Assembly: GCA_934573735.1 (NCBI GenBank)
Contig: CAKTMC010000017.1
Span: 1 to 42,870 of the forward strand
Length of the DNA: 42,870 nt
Direction of reading: 5' to 3'
Source of the DNA: an uncultured Oscillospiraceae bacterium
GTDB lineage: Bacteria; Bacillota; Clostridia; Oscillospirales; Oscillospiraceae
Shown here in pieces: positions 15,994 to 24,414 of this stretch; the first letter of the stretch is position 1; the number at the start of each line of letters is the position of its first letter. Below the pieces are notes generated by a model that saw only the letters and a list, made by a program, of their open reading frames with translations, made no database searches and was not told where the DNA came from. A program made the position numbers and the translations under genes.

Positions 15994-17895
15994 ATGACGA
16001 AAACCGAAGAAAAAATCCGCCCCGCTCTGTGGACGCGCTTCATGGCGTTTATCGGCAGATACTGGCTGCCGCTGCTGTGGCTTCTGCTCGGCGGGCTTGA
16101 CGTTGGCTTCAGGCTCCTATATCCTGCAAGCAGCAGCCGCTCATGGTATAATCTCACGGCGGCAAAATTTACGGCGCTCTGGGCGCTCATGCTCTGCGGC
16201 ATTGTTTACGCCCTGCCGCCCAAGGCGCGGCGCGTGCTGATAGTTCTCCTTGTCGCATTTCAAAGCTTTATGTGTCTTTTGCACGCCGCGATGTTCAATA
16301 TGTTCGGCACGGTGTTTTCCTTTGCGGATCTCGCCTTCACCGGCGACGGGACAAAGTTTTTCAGCCTGAGCTATCTGAGGTTTCGTAAGGGGCTGATACT
16401 CATGCTGCTGCTTGCGCTTGCGGGCGCGGTGCTTCTGGCTGTCGCCATGCCGAGGGAATACAGTAAGCGCGGGGCGCTGCTCTCGCTTATCCTTGTCGCC
16501 GTCTCGCTCGGCGGGCTTATCCTGATGAATAACAGCCTCATGGAGCGCGACGACGATGATTTCTGCTGGGATACGCACTATCAAAGCGACTCCGACAAGG
16601 GCTTATACACCAATTTCAGCGACATTAACCGCTGCTTCCACATGACTGGCAGCTATCAGTATCTCTTCAGAAGCTTTGTCGTGACCTACGGCATCGAGGA
16701 CGAGCTGCGAAACGGCGCGACATATGACAGGCTCGACGCATACTACGCCGAGCGCAGTGAGACGCCGCACGAGGCAAACGAGATGACGGGTATATTCAAG
16801 GGGAAGAACGTGATGCTGTTCCTGCTTGAGTCCATCGACACATGGCTTTTGACCGAGGACTATATGCCGAACCTCTATGCGCTCCAACAGCAGGGCATAA
16901 GCTTTGAAAATCACTACACGCCGCTCTTTATATCCGCCGGAACCTTCAGCACGGAGTTTACAGTGAATACCGGGCTTGTCGCGCCGACAAACGGCATAAA
17001 CAACAAGGCCTACAGCACATATTGTTTCCCCTATTCCCTCGCAAATCTCTTTGAGCATGAGGGCTACACGGCAAATTCCTTCCACTCCTCGGGTCCGGGC
17101 ATATACAGCCGCGGCATTATCCATGAAAACTGGGGCTATGAAAAATACTATTGCTGGAGCGAGATGGGCATGGAGGATTACCAGCGCGACAGCGAGATGA
17201 TAAACGGCTATGATATCATGGTCGCGCCCGAGAAATACTTTGATTTTATCCTGACCTATTCCGGGCACGGACCATATACCGTCGCCATGGACAATATATC
17301 CGCGGGGCACTGGGAGGACGTTTACCGCAGCGTTGACCCGGAGAAGATACCGGCAAGCGGCGCGGATCTACAGGAATACTATCGTGCGGTCGCGCACGCG
17401 ATGGAGACGGATGCCTTTATCGGTGAGCTTATAGCAAGGCTTGAGGCGGACGGCAGGATAGACGACACGGTTTTGATTTTCTTCTCCGACCACTACTGCA
17501 AGTATATGACGAATACCTCTCTCGTAATGGAGCTGAAGGACGTTGAGAACATGGATATGCTCTGCCGCACTCCGTTTTTCATCTACAGCAAGGGAGGCCC
17601 GACGCTGAGCGTCAATAAGCTGTGCTCGGCAATGGATATCGCGCCGACCATAGCAAATCTCTTTGACCTCGACTTAAACTACGCCTACTACACGGGCGAG
17701 GATATCTTCAGTGACGGCGGCGGCTATGTGATATTCCGCTCGCTCAACTGGTATGACGGCGATATTTATTATACGCGCGATTATGAGGGCGAGATAACGG
17801 ATTACATAAGCGCGAGAAATAAGGAGGTCAACGAGAGAATAAATGCCTCGTGGGACACTCTGCGCTCCGATTATTTTGCAAGACTTGTGTCATAA
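15994..17895 (+). CDS. LtaS-like sulfatase-fold membrane enzyme (lipoteichoic acid synthase family)
   Basis: A 633-residue protein with about five N-terminal membrane helices (to about residue 185) and an extracellular sulfatase-like domain. Catalytic features match LtaS: metal-binding Glu in LLESID (E279), nucleophile Thr in SAGTFSTEF (T317), substrate/metal His in SGHGPY (H425), and the metal pair FSDHY (D499-H500). The enzyme would polymerise or transfer glycerol-phosphate from phosphatidylglycerol to a glycolipid on the outer surface. No obvious signal-peptidase site after the last helix was identified. AAGGTG precedes the ATG. The choline-phosphate genes 900 bp downstream could modify the same polymer. 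Confidence 0.87.
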   Translation: MTKTEEKIRPALWTRFMAFIGRYWLPLLWLLLGGLDVGFRLLYPASSSRSWYNLTAAKFTALWALMLCGIVYALPPKARRVLIVLLVAFQSFMCLLHAAMFNMFGTVFSFADLAFTGDGTKFFSLSYLRFRKGLILMLLLALAGAVLLAVAMPREYSKRGALLSLILVAVSLGGLILMNNSLMERDDDDFCWDTHYQSDSDKGLYTNFSDINRCFHMTGSYQYLFRSFVVTYGIEDELRNGATYDRLDAYYAERSETPHEANEMTGIFKGKNVMLFLLESIDTWLLTEDYMPNLYALQQQGISFENHYTPLFISAGTFSTEFTVNTGLVAPTNGINNKAYSTYCFPYSLANLFEHEGYTANSFHSSGPGIYSRGIIHENWGYEKYYCWSEMGMEDYQRDSEMINGYDIMVAPEKYFDFILTYSGHGPYTVAMDNISAGHWEDVYRSVDPEKIPASGADLQEYYRAVAHAMETDAFIGELIARLEADGRIDDTVLIFFSDHYCKYMTNTSLVMELKDVENMDMLCRTPFFIYSKGGPTLSVNKLCSAMDIAPTIANLFDLDLNYAYYTGEDIFSDGGGYVIFRSLNWYDGDIYYTRDYEGEITDYISARNKEVNERINASWDTLRSDYFARLVS

Positions 17896-17939
17896 TCGCA
17901 ATTTCGGTCAAAATAAAGCGGTGAAGATGAAAAAAACTC

Positions 17940-17968
17940 TTGAATTGTGCAAGGCGCTGTGTTATAAT
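17940..17968 (+). promoter_or_regulatory. Sigma-A-type promoter of secG
   Basis: TTGAAT (17940-17945), 17-bp spacer, TATAAT (17963-17968), 43 bp before the secG start codon. Confidence 0.75.
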
Positions 17969-18011
17969 CATTAAGCTTTGATTTGTATAATATCGAAAGG
18001 AATTGAAATAA

Positions 18012-18248
18012 ATGAGTGCTCTTTACATTATTCTTACCATTCTTCAGGTTCTTTCCGGTCTTGCTCTTACCGTTGTTGTTCTCATGCAGAGCGGCAAAAG
18101 CGCGGGTCTGTCCGGCTCCATCTCCGGCGGCGCGGATACCTTCCTGTCCAAGGGTAAGGCTAAGTCTTGGGACGCAAAGCTTGCAAAGGCAACCAAGTGG
18201 TTTGCTCTCGCCTTCGTTCTGCTGACTCTTATTCTCCACTTTGTCTGA
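18012..18248 (+). CDS. secG: Preprotein translocase subunit SecG
   Basis: A 78-residue membrane protein with two helices (about 4-24 and 56-76). The conserved loop LMQSGKSAGLSGSISGGADTFL identifies SecG, the non-essential partner of SecYE in the general secretion channel. The RBS GAAAGGAATTG precedes the ATG at normal spacing. Here it is monocistronic, with its own promoter and terminator; the rnr and smpB genes often found after secG are absent. Confidence 0.95.
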   Translation: MSALYIILTILQVLSGLALTVVVLMQSGKSAGLSGSISGGADTFLSKGKAKSWDAKLAKATKWFALAFVLLTLILHFV

Positions 18249-18278
18249 TTATCGGGGATAATTTATTTTGATTTTTTG

Positions 18279-18306
18279 AAAGCCGCCTTTATAGGCGGCT
18301 TTTTTG
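18279..18306 (+). terminator. Terminator of secG
   Basis: Stem AAAGCCGCC / GGCGGCTTT with a TTTATA loop, followed by TTTTG. Confidence 0.93.
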
Positions 18307-18380
18307 TGCGTTTAGGCTTTATGTAACAAGGCAGCGCTTCGCGGCAATGCCGAAATCGCCGCTAAAGCAGACAATCCGTG

Positions 18381-18554
18381 CCCTTGGCGCCCCTTTTAGG
18401 GGAGCTGGCGCGTAAGCGACTGAGGGGTCTCCGAGGCGGAGAGACTGCCAATAGGGAAAAGAAATGTCTGCACTGAGTTCTGCCTTTTCCCGCCTGCTCC
18501 GTGTCCCGCCCCGGCGCCCCCATCCCCCGTTCCGGGTACTTCCCCCTAAAAGGA
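18381..18554 (-). repeat. Family B palindromic repeat, copy 6 (inverted, diverged)
   Basis: Reverse orientation: GGCGCCCCTTTTAGGGGAGC at the left and a diverged TTCCCCCTAAAAGG end at the right. The CCCCAGTG..CACTGGGG hairpin is lost. It is preceded by GGCAGCGCTTCGCGGCAATG, an end module also found at copies 4 and 7. It occupies much of the 519-bp gap between secG and the licA-like gene; the rest is AT-rich promoter DNA. Confidence 0.75.
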
Positions 18555-18644
18555 GTTTGACGTTTCTTTTTAATTCAGCTAAGCAGAAAGCTTTTAATAA
18601 TCCCGAGCAGGAGAAATATATACACATTCTCTTCACTAAAAGGA

Positions 18645-18673
18645 TTGCGTGTTTTACTTTTTTGAAGTATAAT
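18645..18673 (+). promoter_or_regulatory. Promoter of the phosphocholine operon, within an inverted repeat
   Basis: TTGCGT (18645-18650), 17-bp spacer, TATAAT (18668-18673). The element TGCGTGTTTTACTTTT (18646-18661) is mirrored, with one inserted base and one mismatch, by AAAAGCAAAACCACGCA (18684-18700), so the -10 lies in the loop between the arms. Confidence 0.65.
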
Positions 18674-18767
18674 AATATGATATAAAAGCAAAACCACGCA
18701 CTAAGAGAAGCTATTAACGCGCCATAAGTCTGTGGCAATTTATCATAAACCTGTTTGGAGGACAATA

Positions 18768-19682
18768 ATGACATCAGCATCTATCCCGCAAATCATAGAA
18801 AGCTGCGGCTTCTGCCGTGCCGATGAGGTCGAGGAGCTTCAGACGATGAAAACCGGCATGACAAACCGCTCCTTTTCCTTCCGCGCCCGCGGAGCTCGAT
18901 ATATAATCCGCATTCCCGGCGAGGGGACGGAGCGCCTGATAAACCGCAGTCAGGAGCATGACGTGTACAGCGTTATAAAGCCGCTGGGCATCAGCGAGGA
19001 CGTACACTACTTTGACCCGGTATCCGGCATCAAAATCACCTCATTTTTGACCGGTGCTCAGGTCTGCCGCAGCGACGATTGGGACGAGGTAGGCCGCTGC
19101 ATCGAGGCGCTGAAAAAGTTCCACGGTGAAAGGCTCCGTGTCGGTCACGGCTTTGACCTTTGGGAGCGCATCGAATTCTATGAGAGCCTGCGCGAGGGGG
19201 AGCCCTCGATGTACGCAGACTACGCCGAGACAAAACGCCGGGTTCTGTCACTCAAAGGCTTTATTGACGCTCAGCCCAAGACGCTCAGCCTCTGCCACAT
19301 AGACTCCGTGCCAGATAACTTCCTGTTTGTCCCCGGCGAGGACGGCAGAGAGGAGATAAGGCTTATCGACTGGGAGTATGCCGGAATGCAGGACCCGCAC
19401 CTTGACATTGCGATGTTCATCATATATGCGATGTATGACAGAGAGCAGAGCGAGAGACTTATCAATTTATATTTCGACAAGGGCTGCGACAGCCTGACAC
19501 GCATGAAAATTCACTGCTATATCGCCGTCAGTGGTCTTGTGTGGAGCAATTGGTGTGAATTCAAGCATCACTGCGGCGTGGGCTTCGGCGAATATGCCGA
19601 AAGGCAGTACGACTATGCAAGAGAATACTCCGAGCTGTTTTTCGAGGAGTATGCGAGAGAGCTCGGTGAAGCGTATGCCTGA
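18768..19682 (+). CDS. licA: LicA-like choline (ethanolamine) kinase
   Basis: A 304-residue cytoplasmic kinase of the APH/choline kinase fold that would phosphorylate choline. Motifs: MTNRSFSFRARGARYIIRIPGEGTE (nucleotide-binding strands), the catalytic loop LCHIDSVPDNFLF (His, Asp, Asn), and LIDWEYAGMQDPHLDIA (metal-binding Asp). The ATG at 18768 has GGAGG 7 nt upstream. It is first in a run with a cytidylyltransferase and a BCCT transporter, the same three functions as licA, licC and licB of phosphocholine-decorating bacteria. The gene name refers to this context; specificity for choline rather than ethanolamine is inferred. Confidence 0.85.
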   Translation: MTSASIPQIIESCGFCRADEVEELQTMKTGMTNRSFSFRARGARYIIRIPGEGTERLINRSQEHDVYSVIKPLGISEDVHYFDPVSGIKITSFLTGAQVCRSDDWDEVGRCIEALKKFHGERLRVGHGFDLWERIEFYESLREGEPSMYADYAETKRRVLSLKGFIDAQPKTLSLCHIDSVPDNFLFVPGEDGREEIRLIDWEYAGMQDPHLDIAMFIIYAMYDREQSERLINLYFDKGCDSLTRMKIHCYIAVSGLVWSNWCEFKHHCGVGFGEYAERQYDYAREYSELFFEEYARELGEAYA

Positions 19683-20433
19683 AGCGGAGCAGCTTATCGA
19701 GCGGGCGGTGATAATGGCCGCCGGAGTCGGGCAGCGCCTCCGCCCCGTTACCCTGACAACGCCAAAGCCGCTCGTCAGAGTCAGGGGACAGCGCATGATA
19801 GACAGCATCGTCGGGGCGCTGCATAAAAACGGCATATATGAAATCTATGTTGTCGTCGGCTACCTGAAGGAGCAGTTTTATGACTGGGCAAAGGCCTATG
19901 ACGGCGTAAAGCTGATTGAAAACCCGTGGTACGCCGAGTGTAATAATATCGCCTCTCTTTATGTCGCGCGTGAGAAGCTTCAAAACGCGATGATACTTGA
20001 CGGAGACCAGATAATAAGCGAGCCTGCGATTTTGCACCGGGAGTTCAAACGCTCCGGATATAGCTGCGTATGGACGGAGGGACACACTGACGAGTGGCTG
20101 CTGAGCACCGATGAAAACGGGATCGTCACAGCATGCAGCCGCGGCGGCGGCAGCAGCGGCTGGCAGCTATACAGCGTCTCGCGCTGGACGGCGGAGGACG
20201 GACGGAGACTGAGCGCTCAGCTCGAGCTTGAATTCATGCAGCGCCGTAACCGGGACATTTATTGGGACGATGTGGCGCTTTTTTGCCATCCGGAGGATTA
20301 CAGCCTCGGCGTGTACCCGATACAGCAGGGGAGCCTGCTTGAGATAGACGGCTTTTCGGAGCTGTGCCGGACGGATAATTCTTATCTTGATTATAAAGGC
20401 GGTTTACGCTCAGATGAAAAACAAAACACTTAA
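19675..20433 (+). CDS. licC: LicC-like CTP:phosphocholine cytidylyltransferase
   Basis: A 252-residue nucleotidyltransferase. The N-terminal signature AVIMAAGVGQRLRPVTLTTPKPLVRVRGQRMI is the sugar/choline-phosphate nucleotidyltransferase loop; NPWYAECNNIASLYVAREKL and ILDGDQI (metal Asp) are typical of LicC-type enzymes that make CDP-choline. The predicted start (ATG 19675) overlaps the end of the kinase gene by 8 nt; a GTG at 19666 is an alternative. The gene end overlaps the next start by 20 nt. Such tight coupling supports a single pathway of choline uptake, phosphorylation and CDP activation. Confidence 0.82.
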   Translation: MPEAEQLIERAVIMAAGVGQRLRPVTLTTPKPLVRVRGQRMIDSIVGALHKNGIYEIYVVVGYLKEQFYDWAKAYDGVKLIENPWYAECNNIASLYVAREKLQNAMILDGDQIISEPAILHREFKRSGYSCVWTEGHTDEWLLSTDENGIVTACSRGGGSSGWQLYSVSRWTAEDGRRLSAQLELEFMQRRNRDIYWDDVALFCHPEDYSLGVYPIQQGSLLEIDGFSELCRTDNSYLDYKGGLRSDEKQNT

Positions 20434-21973
20434 AAAAGAGCTTGACTGGATATCCATGATAGTGCCGCTGGCGGTCGTGCTGGTGATATGCTCGCTGTTT
20501 ATGATTTTCCCCGATTCTTCAAAGCTTGTGCTCGGCGTTGTGCGCGGCTTCTTGGGGGATGATTTCGGACTCTATTATGCGCTGCTCGGTGTCGGCACCG
20601 TCGGCTGTACGCTGTATATTGCCTTTTCCAGGTTCGGCGATATCCGTCTCGGCGACTGCGAAAAGCCGCAGTACCGCTCCTTCCAGTGGGGCACGATGAT
20701 TTTCACCTCCACCATGGCGGCGGACATTCTGTTTTACTCGCTGTGCGAGTGGGCGCTGTATGCCAACGAGCCGCAGGTCGAGATGATGGGCGGTATGCAG
20801 AAATGGGCCTCAACTTATCCTCTCTTTCATTGGGGACCTATCGCGTGGGGCTTCTATATTGTTCTTGCCGTGGCCTTCGGCTTTATGATACATGTGCGCG
20901 GCCGCGACAAGCAGAAGTTTTCGGAGGCTTGCCGTCCGCTGCTCGGCGCGAGGGTTGACGGAGCATGGGGACGTGTTATTGACCTCACCGCGATATTTGC
21001 TCTCATTGCCGGTACCGCGACGACCTTTTCTCTTGCAACGCCCCTGCTTTCCCGCGCCGTAAGTCGGGTTTTCGGCTTCCATGACAGCATGGGACTTACT
21101 ATTGCTATTCTGCTTATGATAGCCGTTGTATATACCATAACCGTGTGGTTCGGCATGAAGGGCATAGCAAGGCTTGCGACAATTTGCAGCTATTGCTTTT
21201 TCGCGCTGCTGGCGTATGTGCTTTTCGGCGGCGGCGAGACGCGCTATATTCTTGAAACCGGCTTTTCCGCGCTCGGTAATCTTGTGCAGAACTTTATCGG
21301 GCTTTCGACATGGATGGATCCCCTGCGGAAAACGAGCTTCCCGCAGAACTGGACGATTTATTACTGGGCGTATTGGATGGTCTGGTGCGTTGCGACTCCG
21401 TTTTTCATCGGTGTTATCAGCAAGGGACGCACTATACGCAATACCGTCCTCGGCGGCTACGGCTGGGGACTTGCCGGAACCTTTACCTCATTTATCATAC
21501 TCGGAAATTACGGTCTTGCTCAGCAGCTAAAGCACGGGATCGATGTAACCGGCTTTATTGCGGCGGGCGGCGACTATTCCGAGGCGATAATGAAAATATT
21601 CGATACGCTTCCGCTGACGAATATCGGTCTTATTCTGCTTGCCATCACGATGGTCGCATTCTATTCCACGACCTTTGACGCGCTGACCATGGTCGTCTCC
21701 AGCTATTCTTATAAGCGACTCAAGCCGGAGCAGGAGCCGGATAAGCGTATCCGCACCTTCTGGGCTATCGTTTTCATCCTACTGCCGATAGCGCTGATAT
21801 TCTCGGAAAACTCGATGAATAATCTGCAATCGGTGTCCATCATCGCGGCATTTCCGATAGGAATTATAATAGTTATGATAGCGGTGAGCTTCTTTAAGGA
21901 CGCTTCCGCGTATCTGAGGGATAAGAGCGCCGAAACCGACACGGAAAAGGCGGCGGGTGACAGGCGTAAATAA
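20414..21973 (+). CDS. BCCT-family choline/betaine transporter (LicB role)
   Basis: A 519-residue membrane protein with about twelve helices. BCCT family hallmarks are present: SMAADILFYSLCEWALY-type helix 3-4 region, FHWGPIAWGFYIV, and the signature WTIYYWAYWMVWCVATPFFIGVISKGRTIR. Lengths and helix order match BetT/OpuD-type transporters, which move quaternary ammonium compounds coupled to protons or sodium. The ATG at 20414 lies inside the end of the cytidylyltransferase gene. Because it is in the phosphocholine operon, choline is the likely substrate. Confidence 0.87.
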   Translation: MKNKTLKKELDWISMIVPLAVVLVICSLFMIFPDSSKLVLGVVRGFLGDDFGLYYALLGVGTVGCTLYIAFSRFGDIRLGDCEKPQYRSFQWGTMIFTSTMAADILFYSLCEWALYANEPQVEMMGGMQKWASTYPLFHWGPIAWGFYIVLAVAFGFMIHVRGRDKQKFSEACRPLLGARVDGAWGRVIDLTAIFALIAGTATTFSLATPLLSRAVSRVFGFHDSMGLTIAILLMIAVVYTITVWFGMKGIARLATICSYCFFALLAYVLFGGGETRYILETGFSALGNLVQNFIGLSTWMDPLRKTSFPQNWTIYYWAYWMVWCVATPFFIGVISKGRTIRNTVLGGYGWGLAGTFTSFIILGNYGLAQQLKHGIDVTGFIAAGGDYSEAIMKIFDTLPLTNIGLILLAITMVAFYSTTFDALTMVVSSYSYKRLKPEQEPDKRIRTFWAIVFILLPIALIFSENSMNNLQSVSIIAAFPIGIIIVMIAVSFFKDASAYLRDKSAETDTEKAAGDRRK

Positions 21974-22010
21974 TCCCGCAGAGGCGAAGCCGCAAGAACA
22001 AGCTTGAATT

Positions 22011-22048
22011 GGCACCGAGCTGTTCCGACCCCGCGTCGGTTAAGTGCC
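22011..22048 (+). other. Short structured leader before the VanZ-nucleotidyltransferase gene
   Basis: Between the BCCT gene and the next one, GGCAC (22011-22015) pairs with GTGCC (22044-22048), enclosing CCGAC / GTCGG. There is no T-tract, so this is a possible mRNA stem rather than a terminator. Confidence 0.35.
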
Positions 22049-22068
22049 CGAGTGAAGGAAGGTGAACT

Positions 22069-23799
22069 ATGCTGCGGCAGGTCTACGCATGGAATCTCAT
22101 GTGGACAAGTATTCTTGTCCTCGCGCTTATAATTATCTGGGGCTGCTTCTTTGTCGGGAGCGGGCGGAAATATCGCGGCATAGTCAACTCCGTGCTGCTC
22201 TGCCTATCCCTTGCCGTCATTTTATGTGCCACGGTTTTGGGCAGAGAGACAGGCGAATTTGCCGCAGTCCTGCGTCCCTTTGCGTCCCTTGAGGCGGCTC
22301 GAACGCAGTCGGAGTATTACCGCGAGATATTTATGAACGCCTTTCTCTTCTTCCCGCTTGGGCTTACGCTGTCTCATGTTCTGCCCCGCGGCTGGCATCG
22401 CTGGGGTAAAATTGCGCTCACGACGCTTATCGGCTGCCTGTTGAGCGCCGCAGTCGAGTACACGCAGTACCGCTATTCGCTCGGCCTTGCCGAGGCGGAC
22501 GACGTTATATGCAATACGCTCGGCGCATTTATCGGCTCGCTGTCGCTGCTTGTCGCGCATCGCACGGAAAAGCGCCGGGAGAGATCCGGACAGCTCAGCC
22601 ACAGCCTGACGGAAAGCGAGAGGCAGTTTGTGAGCATCATCCGCGCTGCCATGGCGGGTGAGGCGTATTCGCTTGAGGGCGGCGACTGGCAGGAGCTTTT
22701 TCTCCTTGCGCAGCAGCAAAAGCTCCTGCCGATACTGTTTGAGGCGGTTCGGAAAACTCCCGCCGCCGGGGAAAACGCCGCTCTCTTTGCAGAGACAAAG
22801 CGGCAGGTCATAGCGCAGGTCATGAACCAGACCGTGCGCACGGCGGAGTTTTCGGAGCTTTATAAGACTCTCCGCACGGCTGGTCTTCATCCCGTCGTCG
22901 TCAAGGGTCAGCTCTGCGGCAGACTATATCCGCTGCACGATCACCGTCTCAGTGCCGATGACGACATGCTCATCAGGGATGACGAATTCTTCCCCTGTCA
23001 CGAGGCGCTGCTTCGGGCGGGGCTCAATACCGACACACCTGCGGACGAGCTGCCACGGTCGGACGAAGTCACATACACAAAAAAGGACAGCCCCCTGTAT
23101 ATTGAGCTGCACCGTCATTTGTTTGACTCCTCCGAGGACGCGCACGACGAGCTGAACCGCTTTTTTGCCGATTTTCAGCCCGTGGAGAGCGGTGAATTTT
23201 TAGCAATGCCGCCGCATGAGCATCTGCTCTACCTGATTTTGCACGCCTATAAGCATTTTGTGAGCTGCGGCATAGGTCTGCGACAGTTCTGCGATATCGG
23301 GCTTTGGGCGCGGGAGTATCGCGGCGATATCGACTGGCAGCGCCTGCATGAGCAGTGCGAGAGCGTCCACGCGGCAAGCTTTGCCGAGGCGGTGTTCAAA
23401 ATCGCGCGGGAGGATATCGGCATAGAGCTTGAGCCTCCGGAGCCTTGGGGCATGGAGATAGACGCGCAGCCGCTGCTGCACGATACGCTCTGCGGCGGTG
23501 TCTACGGCTCGAATGATTATACGCGCCTTCATTCCTCGACCGTGACGCTAAACGCGGTAAAGGCGAGCCGCCGGGGGGAGCGGAGCAGTATTCTGCGCTC
23601 GATTTTCCCGAGGAAGGAATATCTGGAGCGCCGCTACGCCTATCTCAAGAAGCGGCCGTATCTCTTGCCTGTGGCGTGGGTGCAGCGTATAGCGCACTAT
23701 GCCGAGGAAAAGCGCGGCAGCGACTCCAACAGCGCCGCAGGCTCGATAAGCCTTGCCAAGGAGCGCATTGAGCTTATGAAAAAGTATGATATTATGTAA
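22069..23799 (+). CDS. VanZ-like membrane domain fused to an uncharacterised nucleotidyltransferase domain
   Basis: A 576-residue protein. Residues 1-165 hold four hydrophobic helices with VanZ-family features (NAFLFFPLGLTLSHVL, AAVEYTQYRYSLGLAEADDVICNTLGAFIG). Residues about 180-575 look like the NTP_transf_5 type: FLLAQQQKLLPILFEAV, VVVKGQLCGRLYP (about 276-288), RLSADDDMLI with the D-x-D at about 297-299, KDSPLYIELHRHLFD, and HEHLLYLILHAYKHF. The family is uncharacterised, but the nucleotidyltransferase fold is shared with LicD phosphocholine transferases. GGAAGGTG precedes the ATG. Lying 95 bp after the licA/licC/BCCT genes, with no licD in view, it may act in the same pathway. Confidence 0.72.
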   Translation: MLRQVYAWNLMWTSILVLALIIIWGCFFVGSGRKYRGIVNSVLLCLSLAVILCATVLGRETGEFAAVLRPFASLEAARTQSEYYREIFMNAFLFFPLGLTLSHVLPRGWHRWGKIALTTLIGCLLSAAVEYTQYRYSLGLAEADDVICNTLGAFIGSLSLLVAHRTEKRRERSGQLSHSLTESERQFVSIIRAAMAGEAYSLEGGDWQELFLLAQQQKLLPILFEAVRKTPAAGENAALFAETKRQVIAQVMNQTVRTAEFSELYKTLRTAGLHPVVVKGQLCGRLYPLHDHRLSADDDMLIRDDEFFPCHEALLRAGLNTDTPADELPRSDEVTYTKKDSPLYIELHRHLFDSSEDAHDELNRFFADFQPVESGEFLAMPPHEHLLYLILHAYKHFVSCGIGLRQFCDIGLWAREYRGDIDWQRLHEQCESVHAASFAEAVFKIAREDIGIELEPPEPWGMEIDAQPLLHDTLCGGVYGSNDYTRLHSSTVTLNAVKASRRGERSSILRSIFPRKEYLERRYAYLKKRPYLLPVAWVQRIAHYAEEKRGSDSNSAAGSISLAKERIELMKKYDIM

Positions 23800-23827
23800 A
23801 CTGAGTTATGGTAACTCGATGCTGATG

Positions 23828-23865
23828 CAGGAGCTTTTGCCGGGCTTGTCCCGACAAAAGCTCCT
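23828..23865 (+). terminator. Possible terminator of the phosphocholine locus
   Basis: Perfect arms CAGGAGCTTTTG and CAAAAGCTCCTG with a 14-nt loop, but followed by CTGCTTATTG rather than a clean T-run. Confidence 0.5.
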
Positions 23866-23907
23866 GCTGCTTATTGTGTATAGATTTTGCGGAGGGAAGG
23901 GCAGACA

Positions 23908-24110
23908 CTTGGCGCCCCTCTTAGGGGAGCTGTCGAGCGTAAGCGAGACTGAGGGGTCGCCATGGCTGAGAAACTGCCAATAGAGAAAAGAATGGTCTGT
24001 ACCGCGTCCTGTCTTTTCCGGTCTGCACCGTGTCCTACCCCGGCGAACCCTTTCCCCAGTGTGCGCACTGGGGACTTCCCCTAAGAGGGGCAGCGCTTCG
24101 CGGCATTGTC
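23908..24110 (-). repeat. Family B palindromic repeat, copy 7 (inverted)
   Basis: Full-length copy in reverse orientation, with CCCCAGTGTGCGCACTGGGG, the CCGG...AAAAGA centre and GGCGCCCCTCTTAGGGGAGC. It ends in CAGCGCTTCGCGGCATTG. With family C copy 2 it fills the 615-bp gap between the VanZ fusion gene and the EEP gene; I see no gene there. Confidence 0.85.
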
Positions 24111-24139
24111 TAAACCGGCGCTAAAGACCTAACTAACCT

Positions 24140-24298
24140 GTCATTGCGAGGAGCGAGGGACGAGCGACGTGGCAATCCGCATCCCCTTATGCCGTACTAA
24201 AACTATAGACAATCCCAAGGAGAACGGATTCCCACGACCAGTTTGAGAACTGGTTCGCGACGGCGGCTCTGCCGCATAGTCCCTTTAGGGAGAATGAC
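24140..24298. repeat. Family C short inverted-repeat element, copy 2
   Basis: Starts GTCATTGCGAGGAGCGA and ends GAGAATGAC, with the same internal GCGACGTGGCAATCCG and CGGATTCCCACGACCAG blocks as 9716-9836. It is longer because of extra internal hairpin sequence near the right end (CCGCATAGTCCCTTTAGGGA). Confidence 0.78.
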
Positions 24299-24371
24299 GG
24301 AGGTTTGGTGAGCGTGTTGCGCTGACTTCTTCCATATGCGAAAACGAAAGCACACCCCCACCGGCGCAGCA

Positions 24372-24398
24372 CCCCGCCGCAGAGCATCTGCGGCGGGG
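24372..24398 (-). terminator. Strong hairpin after the EEP gene
   Basis: Perfect 12-bp stem CCCCGCCGCAGA / TCTGCGGCGGGG with a 3-nt loop, 17 nt beyond the stop codon at 24415. It lacks a T-tract, so it may act as an mRNA 3'-end stabiliser or a poor terminator. Confidence 0.6.
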
Positions 24399-24414
24399 CG
24401 CCATAATAATACAT

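Noticed and set aside
23786..23983. Short open frame after the VanZ fusion gene
   Set aside because: It overlaps the 3' end of the gene and runs through a hairpin into a family B repeat; no coding features.
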